Source of the DNA: Cladocopium goreaui
Taxonomy: Eukaryota; Sar; Dinophyceae; Suessiales; Symbiodiniaceae
Length of the DNA: 64,000 bases
Assembly (NCBI GenBank): GCA_947184155.2
Contig: CAMXCT020002688.1
Coordinates: forward strand, 1 to 64,000
Direction: 5' to 3'
The notes below the pieces were generated by a model. That model saw only the letters and a program-made list of their open reading frames with translations. It did no database searches and had not been told where the DNA came from. Shown here piece after piece: positions 1 to 9,000 of the stretch (position 1 is the first letter of the stretch; each line of letters opens with the position of its first letter). The translations under genes were made by a program, and so were the position numbers.

Positions 1-3000
1 CGAACGCATATCAAAGGCGTTGATGATCGGCTGGTTCGAGATCCAGTCTGGCGACAGGATGGCCTCGTCAGTCGCGAAAAGTTTGTAGCCCATTTGCATC
101 ATGAGCTCCATGTCGAACGCGATGGCGATCGGCCTCCCGGCCCGCGTACCTTGCAACTTTTTCATTTCCGCTTTCCAGGGCGGAGTGGAGTTGAAAAAGT
201 TGTGGGCTCTGCCCGTTTTGTACGGGAAACCGCCAGGGATCAGGCCGTACTTGATGATGGAATTGAAGGCGGCTTGGTCACAGGTGTGATACACCACTCT
301 GGGGAACTTGTGCCACACAGGCGAGCCTTCCGGCATCGCAGAGAAAGCGGGGTGGACCGATGGGTCGTCAATCTTGGTCTGGTCGAAGTTCTCGTCAAAA
401 GTGAACATCGTTTTGATCATGCTTGACATCCCCCCTTGCTCCACGAGAAAGGCCCGATGACCCTGAATGGCCCTGATCCTCACTGGCGTCCACCTGAGCT
501 TTCCGGACGACAAGCCGTTCACCTGGACTCTGAAGCGACGCATTGGAGAGTTGCGCACGACCATCAAAACTTCTTCTTCTCGAAGGTGTGCAAAATCCCC
601 TTGGAGATGCCTCACCAATGCCTTGAAATCCATTGACAAATCAGTCCTCCGAATCTCAGGTGATGGCCTCCTGTGAAACATTCGATGGCCACGGAGGTAG
701 TCGGACATAGCATGGGAAATCGATCCAAGCCTCCCGTAGTCCACCTTGCGCACAGGAACTCCTGCCATGTTGTCCGGCTCAATCCAAACCAGATCCTGTG
801 CTGAAGCAAATTTCGACGTGTCAAACTGTTCAGCACTTGGCCCATGTCCCTCATCCACAACCTTCAATCTCTTGGGCATGGCCTTCTTCTTGGGCTTGAG
901 CTTGGACGTCGGGTCAGAAGGCGTGGCTCCCGCCGACGCAGCTGCAGTGGTGTCAGTTCGCCATGTCTTTGCAGATGAGGTGCTCTGAGCCATGTCAGTC
1001 TTCCACGTCTTTGCCGATGACGAGCTCTGGGCCATCTCCGTCTTCCAGGTCTTCGCTGATGCCGTACTCTGGACCATCTTGTTGCCCTGATCATCAACCT
1101 CCATGGGCTCCGGGTCCCCCCGTGCATCAGACTTCGAGGCCTGCATAGCAGAGACCTTGTCGATCACGGCCATGTCGTCATCGTCATCATCATCGATTGG
1201 CTCGGCCTGCCCCTCCTCAGCGTCGTGGAACTCCTCTTCATCGACAATCTCCACCGAAGCCACCGTCTCGAGGTCGTCAAGGTCCAGCTCCTTTTCCTCT
1301 TCATGCACTGGGTCACTGGCCACGACTCCCGGCGGGCGTTTGTCATCCTCAATGAGGTCCCACCCTTTGAAGTCCTCGTCTTCATCCTCGGCCGCATAGG
1401 TGGCATCTTGCCATTCTTGGTCGTGCTCCTCTGATAGGCCTTTTCGCCTTGCCAAAATTCGATCATCCATGGTGAGGGCCTTAACTTTGACAGCCTCATC
1501 GTCCGAATCAGCGTTGTCAATGTGCATGGGTTCCAATGCCTGGTCCTCTTCAGGAATGTCTCGCATCCAGGACTCGACCTCCCGGTCGGCAGAGGCTGTG
1601 GCGCTCTCCTCAGCTTGAAGCACCCAGTTGAAAATCTCGACATCTGCATCCAACATGAGCTTCTCAGGATCAGGTCGCTGAGGAAGATCTTTTGGGGAGG
1701 ATACATTCGAATCGATTTCAAGCTGGTACGCGGCCTTGAGGATGGTGAGATTCGGGTAGTTCTTCTGCTCCTGGAGATCGTCAATTCTTGGGAGCGTTCT
1801 CAAGTGATCGTCGACGCTGATGAGCTTGAGGTAGGCAAGGTGGCAATCAGCGACGGCCTGGAGGAAGTTGGTGACATACTTCCGGTTGATGACGTCGTCT
1901 TCCAAATGCACCTTGTCATATCTCACAGTTCTGGCAAGCATCAAGGTGGTGTCCAGGGTTTGAATACCATGGTCCTCTCGCAGTGCCCTGATGTGGACAC
2001 GCATGGTCTCATTGTAGGCCGACGGGAGAGCAAAGATTTCCGCGTCAGCGTTCCCAACGACCACGATGTCCAGGATCCGGGGCTCATCACGTTTGAGCTG
2101 GCCCAGTTCGTTGACGGACCGCTCGACCCTTGCCTTTTGCCGCTCACACCAGTTGGCCGTGACCTCCCGGTCGGCAGCAGACTTGTTGTAGGCAGCCCTG
2201 TGGATCCAATGGACACCTCTGTAACCCCCTTCGCCAAACACATCATTGCCGGCCCACCCCACGATGACCAACACCGGCAAGACCGGGCGACCATGTGCAC
2301 GATTGGTGGACTCGATGTCATCGATGGCCTCGGGGATATACTGCACCATATGGTTCAAACCTTTGCCCCACAACATTTTCGTGTAAATGCCACGGATGTC
2401 TCCCCAGGGCTTCAAAAGATCGCCTCCGGAAAAACACGAAGCCTTGCCTGCTTGGGGGTCCGGTACCAGAGCAAGAGATGAGTCTGATACGATCAGCAGG
2501 TCGACCTCGCCTCCCGGCGGGTAGGGGCACATGGCCAAAAACCCATCGGGCGTGTTCTTGTAGACCTCCGCGAGCGTGTCGTATGCCCCTTCAGCATTGC
2601 CACCACCCAGCATCGGCTCGACGATATTCGCCAGGGGTAGGCGGCATCCTTCCATCTCTCGCAAGAGCACCTGTGGGTCGTCCCAGGTCGCCACCGCAAT
2701 GGCTGCCTTCAGGGTATTGACCACAGCTTCCCATTGGGTGATGCGCTCGAGGATGGCGGGCCTCCCGGCAACCGCACAGGCCTTGGCCATTTGGATTGCA
2801 CGAGTCAACATGACGAAGACGGGAGAACAAAAGGGCGCGATGAGTGCACAGCAAGTTAGCTTGAGAGCGGGATGCTGTCGGGTAAGAGCTTTATGTATGG
2901 CGTCTGTCATGCGGAAAGTGTACTCCTCCGTTTTCTTGAGTGCAATACCTCTACCTGGAGCATGACGCCTGTTGCATGTGCATTGGAACTTCGATAATGC

Positions 3001-3063
3001 TTTACCGACTCCAGCATGGTTTGTGGCCACTGTCCAAGGCTTCTTCAAAGGATCATTGTATTT
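1..3063 (-). CDS. 3' part of element 1 polyprotein: SGNH-like and KptA-like modules (partial)
   Basis: Reading the minus strand from about 3063 to base 1 gives an uninterrupted frame of about 1,020 codons that runs off the left edge. It continues the polyprotein at 3045-11633 after a one-base frame change. Near 2520-1860 are three blocks resembling an SGNH/GDSL hydrolase: VDLLIVSDSSLALV, GWAGNDVF and YDKVHLEDD (DxxH). A long acidic linker follows with three short repeats of the type SAKTWKTDMAQS. From about 720 to the edge lies a KptA/Tpt1-like RNA 2'-phosphotransferase module: ISHAMSDYLRGH, IRAIQGHR (family IRANQGH), RVVYHTCDQ (family LYHGT), IIKYGLIPGG and a final GRPIAIAFD. The family removes a 2'-phosphate from RNA using NAD; activity here is unknown because several consensus positions differ. 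The module assignments are by motif recognition only. Confidence 0.75.
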
Positions 3064-3066
3064 ACC
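3040..3066 (-). other. one-base frame break inside the element 1 polyprotein
   Basis: The 2,862-codon frame stops at 3045 (TGA), while the frame ending ...KPWTVATNH and onward is open from here to base 1. The two join sensibly if one base is missing near the short A run at about 3058-3062. I see no classical slippery heptamer, so mutation or sequence error is more likely than programmed shifting. Confidence 0.6.
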
Positions 3067-6000
3067 ATTCCAAGAGCACATCCGTCAAAGTGGTATGCAA
3101 TCATCCCGTAAAAGTTCAAAAGCTTTGCAACTTTAGTCAACTTCCAATACCGACATTTTCGTGGCCACTCAAGTGCAATGTGTACTTCACAGTTCAACAT
3201 CCGAAGAAACGATTTCAAGGAGATCCAAAGTCGGTCAAACTCTCTGACATGTTTCAAAACCTTTTCGCGTGCACTGGGGTTTTTCATGTTGATATATGTC
3301 CATGGTGTACCCCCCGTGCACGGCAGGCTGATCCAAATAAATGGTTTCACGTCGCCTTTGAAAGAGTTGACATACTCTGCAATCCTCATTTGGTTTTCGA
3401 CTTCGTTAAGATCAAATTCTTCAGTGAACTGTAGTACTTCACAACCTTCGGACCATTTTCGGTTGGTTTGGCTGAGTTTGGACTCGGGATGACAGCAAAC
3501 TTCAACGATCAGTCTCTTGGTATCAGACTTGGCAGCGGGTCCCCCCGTGCTTGGTGCAGCGATAATTGGAGGTGTGATGGCCTCCGATGCCGACGCCAAA
3601 GCTTTCTGTGGGGAAACCTTCTTGGTGGGGGTCAATGCAAGAAGTTTGACAGCTAGTTTCCATTTCTCTGCATTAACAAATGGTTTCGTGAGAATGTCTG
3701 CAGCTTGGAGCATGCTTGGACCATGGACTAGCTTATACCACCTTCTTTTGAACTGTTCCTCCAGCCAAGATAGGTTAACTCGCTGTGTTTTGTCTGTATG
3801 TCGGAAAGTGGGTGATTTTCCGTTCTCAAGGATTCTAATGGTGGCCTGATTGTCCTCTACAAAAACACCTTTTATTGACCGTGGGGAAAACATTGAGATC
3901 ATACATTCTCCCTCTTTCTCACGTCCTACGAACTCGTAGTCGGTGATGGCTTCACGGATTTCGACCGATTCGATGTTGTAGTCGGACTCGTAGGGACCAT
4001 AGACCCTGAAGAAAGTCTTGCCGATCCACTCCCCGTTGATCGGGTAGTCAACTTTGACCTTCCAATTGTCCTGCATGAAGTCAACCATTCCATCCTTTAG
4101 CATCACGGTGGTTCGAGCACATCCGATACGCTTAAGGTTAATGGGTGACTTGGACATGTCAACGGGTGTGAACAAATGTGACCTTGGTTTTGTGTGGACT
4201 CGGACGAGCAATCTTCTACTTCTCATGAATTGCCAGTATTCCCCATTGGATTCTTTTTGGGTTTCAATGTCATGCCTTGGCAAACCTCCCGGTATGCTGT
4301 CTTTTGGTGCTCTCTCCCCCCCCGCGTTCTGGAGGTATGCCCACAAACCGGAGGAAGGTAGACCGACAGCTCTGAGGGATACGTTTGCACTGACAACTTC
4401 ACTTTCGGTGCTTGACATTGCAACGGCAGTTTGTTTCTTACTGAATGCTGTGAGCGGGAAGTAAGTGTTGGGTCCAACTAGAACTAACAAACAACCACTG
4501 GTGGATCGATTGTCGTACTCCCCTGCATGGTCTGCGTCAGCAAACAGCCAAAGCCTACATTCACTGACCTTGTCCCCTATGAAAGCCCTTTGCTTGTGAT
4601 CCAGGGTGGAATTAATGTAACAAATAAGTCTGTGCAGTGCCTTATCGCATTCTGCACTCCATTTTGTCACACGAGCTGCTAGGCCTTGGACGGCGCGCAG
4701 CAAGTCGAATCGTGCCATCCTGGCTGCAAATAGCACTTTCATAAGGACCCTTGCGGCTATTGGAGCCAATACGCCTTTGGTTTCCTTCTCATCGGCAATG
4801 GGCCGTGCAATTCTTTCTTCATGAAATGGTGTGGAAACTTGTTTCAAAGGCTTGGCATCCCTGCCAGCAAGTGAAATGTAACGTTCAACACATGATTTGA
4901 GGAAAGGCTCCATATCATATGTGAATGTAGTCACAGGCTTTTGCATGCAGGGTTGGTTCTCATACAGTTGGTCCATATAGGAAAAACCTTCCGCTCTAGC
5001 TTTCTTTTTGGCTCCGGACTTGTCCCTCTTGATGGTGGCCATGGCAGCCTTTGGATCTTTGCATGATGTTGGGAAGAAGTATGTTGTGCCAACCCATGAA
5101 TCATTGAGACTACCCCCTTTGTTCACGTTGGATCCAATTCCAATAGTATCCCATTGTTCAACTTCACTTCCATTGTTGTTACATGGGATTGCATTCGTGA
5201 ACCTAAATGGGGCAAGTTGGCATGACTTAACCACTTCTTCATCGGGCAAAAATAGTTTCTTCCTTGGCTGCACATGGTGTCTCATGTAGACATCGTTGAC
5301 GGTGTCGAGCTCCCAGAAATCCTGAGTCCTGTGGCACGCGGCGGCGGCAGGCGCGGCCGGATTGGCCAGTGACTTGTCAAAGACATGGGCATAAGGGTGA
5401 TCCTCGACCTTGAGCTTTACATTGTGTTGAGCTACATGGTCGCATCCAAGATATCTATTGACTTCCCCGGGAGTGTCCATGTCAATCTTTGATGCAATCA
5501 AACTCCATCCCTTTGACATGTTTTCTTTGGGACCGGACATCTTAAAATCGTCAACATACACGACAAGCAACAATTTGAGCTCTGGATGGAAAAATACCGA
5601 AGGCCACCCTTCCGGGTCTGGCATGATAAAGCCCACTAGTTTCAACATGGCTTCACAGTATTGTTCCCAGAGTCCCCCCGAGTCGGGGTGACCGTAAAGA
5701 GCGATGCGAAGCAATACTACTGGTCTAATGAACTTACCATGCCACTCTTTGGGCCATCGATCGGGTGGCAATTCCACCCACGTCTCCACGCCCTTCCATA
5801 AGGCTTGAGTGTAAGCTTGTACTCCGTCATTTTGTTGGGTTGTGAATCCCGGTTGAGCTCCGTAGGCATCTACTGCTTTGCCAGCTTCCATGGTGGCAGG
5901 CGAAGACCCTAATTCCGAGAACAGGGCAACATCGGCACTTTCGTCCTTTACATTGTTGCCTTGAAATACTGTTCTTCCTTTGAATTTTCGGAGTTTATCT

Positions 6001-9000
6001 CCTTCGGGTAGTTCACTTCCCTTTTCAACGCAAATCTCAAAGACCTTTCCTACATGGACCTTCTTCCCAGTCTTCTTGGCTTTGTCGGCAATGACCTTCC
6101 ATTCGGCCACTGTTTCATATTGCCAGGCCTTCTTCTTTACCAGTTTGTCCCATTCTACATCTAAGGCTTGCTGGGCTTTGGGATTGGCTCTAATTTCCTT
6201 TTTCCCCACTGGCCTAGCCACCAAAGTGTTAACGGCTTTCTCCCCAGATTGGATTCCAAGCCTAATACACTTAACTCGATGTTTTTGAGGGTTCATCTGG
6301 CAAACAGGCATAGCTGGGATGAATTCGTAGGATAAACTTTCATCCAATTCATTTGGTGATTCCTTGAGAGTTCCGATCATGGGTACAGCTTTCACTCTTC
6401 TGGCGCGTTTCTTTTCCTTTTCTTCCAGGGCTAATTTCCGTTGCTCATCTGCAATCGATGCTCTTCTTTCTTTTTGAGACATTGCTTGCCAAACAAATGG
6501 AGGGATGTCCTTTGGTTTGCTTGAATTCTTGTACTTTCTTGCTTTAAATCCACCTGCGTCATAGAATGAGGGGTCATTAGTCTTGATTCTTTCGAGTTCC
6601 CCTGTGATCGGATTGATTACCTCGACTTCGGCTTCAGGCACAGCTCCTCTGATGGGCTCGTCCACACGGTTCCTCAGGTCGATCGGCTCTTTTGAGAATA
6701 TCGTGACTATTACTTCATGAACCTCAATTTCCTTTTCAAGGTCTTCGACCGGAGGATCAATCTTCAAGTTTTCTTCGTGGACATGCCATGATTCATCATC
6801 TTTAATGCAGGTTGTTCGAAATGGAAAATTGGCTGCATCAAAGTCAGGAGATGGACCTATACACTGATTGTCGATGATCCAAACATTCACCTTGCAATTG
6901 GCGTATTCATACCATGCTTCCTTGTGGTCAACGTGCTTGAAAAATTCCAACCATCCCTGGTGATAAACGGCGGATGCACTGGATTGTTGTACAGGCTGTC
7001 CAGCTTCAATGTCAGTGATTGATCTCTTGACTGGGCCTGGCTCCCGCACAGGCTGAGCATCTTGCTCTTCCGGTGGCGGTAATGCATCCTGCTCATCACA
7101 CAGCTGGTTTGGTTTCAAGCTACCGTCTCGGATGGCATCGGCACGTTTGCGACAGGGAAACTCAATCTTCTCAGGTACTGAGATTTTTAACACCCTCAAT
7201 ACTGTGACGGATTGGTCAAAATCTGCATCATTGATTTGTTTTAGAGAAGCTACTGCAAATTCTTTTCTCCAATGGAAGCCGGGGTGGATGACATATCCTA
7301 GGAAGATACCAGGTTCAGTGGTCGGTTCGAACTTCATCTGTTTCTTTGGCTTCTTCCTAGGTCCAGTCCAATAGTCCACCTTACATCCAAACGGGATAAG
7401 TGGTCCTTCGAAGTCTGTCCCAAACCTCAGTTTCCATGGTGTGTCCCTTCCAGTCCCATCTGGTGCAGTGTCATGCATGATGCACCAATGTCTGGCAGCG
7501 TAAGGCCAGTATCCATGGTGAAGTCCTGCTTGAAGTAAATTGGCACGCGTTCCTTCCAATGTGGACCGCACGGCTCGTTCGGCAATGGCATTGGATGTTG
7601 AAATGTAATCTTTACTGATTTGATGCCTGATCTTCATAGCTCTCATAGCTGCTACAATTTCTGGGGCATTATCACTGTAAAAGATTCCAATTTTCTCCAA
7701 GTCATCTACGAAATGTTTCATTGCCAGTGTGGTGTTGGAAGTGTCACGGCGTGCAACGGGGTAAACATATCGAAAATCAGTGGCAACATCCTTAAGTACC
7801 ATTGCGACCCTATCTCCATCAACACCGGTTTCAGGGTCAGATTTGGCGATAAGATAGTCACCTGTGACATGATCCCCAAACTTCTTTGCATCGACCATGG
7901 ATGATCCTCCTTTAGAGTAACCGGGTGGCTTGTACATCTTGGCCTTTGTACAGACATCACAGTATGGATTCTTGGGAATATGGGTAAGCATGTGTCGTTT
8001 GCTCTTAGCTTCAGCCTTGAGTGCGGCCTTACCCCTTTCCCTACGTCTTTCCATTTCTGGGTCATGACGGACTTCATCCCTTGAATCATCAACGTCATCA
8101 GGCTGGACCTCCCGGTCAGCTGGTGCAATGCCTTCTTCATCGGAGGGCGCATCAGCACCGGGATCGCCTGAGATGTCGGGTACAAGGTCATCGTCAAGCT
8201 TTGATGAATTACCACCTACGACTGCAGGTTCGTCATCTTCATATTCTTCGTCGTAAAGGTCTGGTGACGGGGGAGAATCCTCCTCTTCTATGAAGCCTGA
8301 CTCGGACCCGGATGAACTAGCCATCACTTTAACTCGCTTCATGGGAGAATCATTATTTCTGGATTTTGCCACTGTGGACACACTTGGTTGATTTGATTTG
8401 GAACATAGATATGGGACATAGTCTCTGACTTCAAGTTCAATGACCTTCCCATCAGGTGAAACTAGTTTCGGCTTCTCGTTCTTGGAGCCCCTCCACACGA
8501 AGTCAAACCCATCCTCAACGCACCTGAGACCAACTGATAAAACAGGAGGTGAACTTTGCACCAGGTACGGTGACACTGTAGCATTCAGCTCTGGGACTTT
8601 GACCTTGCCCTGCTTCATAGATGAACTTTCCCCATTTGCAGTGATGAGACGGATTGGATTGTCGGAAAAATAACCATAATGATCCGGTACATGGTGATCA
8701 GTGAGTAAATCTTGGGCACTACCGGTATCAACAATCCAATCGATAGAAGCTTCGAAACATCCATCAACGTATTCCTCAGATTTGGCAGGCATAGCAACTA
8801 TTTCCTTTGGAATACAGTGATCACAACCAAACATGGTGTCACATTCATAGTTACATTTGCAGACATTGTTCATTAACGAATTCTTGACTGCTCCTGCCAA
8901 CATGTTCGCTGACAAACATGCGTCCTCTACGTCTCTTCGGTCAAAATCAAATGGATAGTCAATGGGAAAAGTTCTCTTGTATCTCCTTGAAGCTGGATTA

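Noticed and set aside
1522-2481. A 319-codon plus-strand frame
   Set aside because: It is the reverse of the minus-strand polyprotein region with SGNH-like motifs; no motif of its own.
3045-3066. Programmed -1 frameshift in element 1
   Set aside because: No slippery heptamer or downstream structure that I can recognise; a single-base change is simpler.
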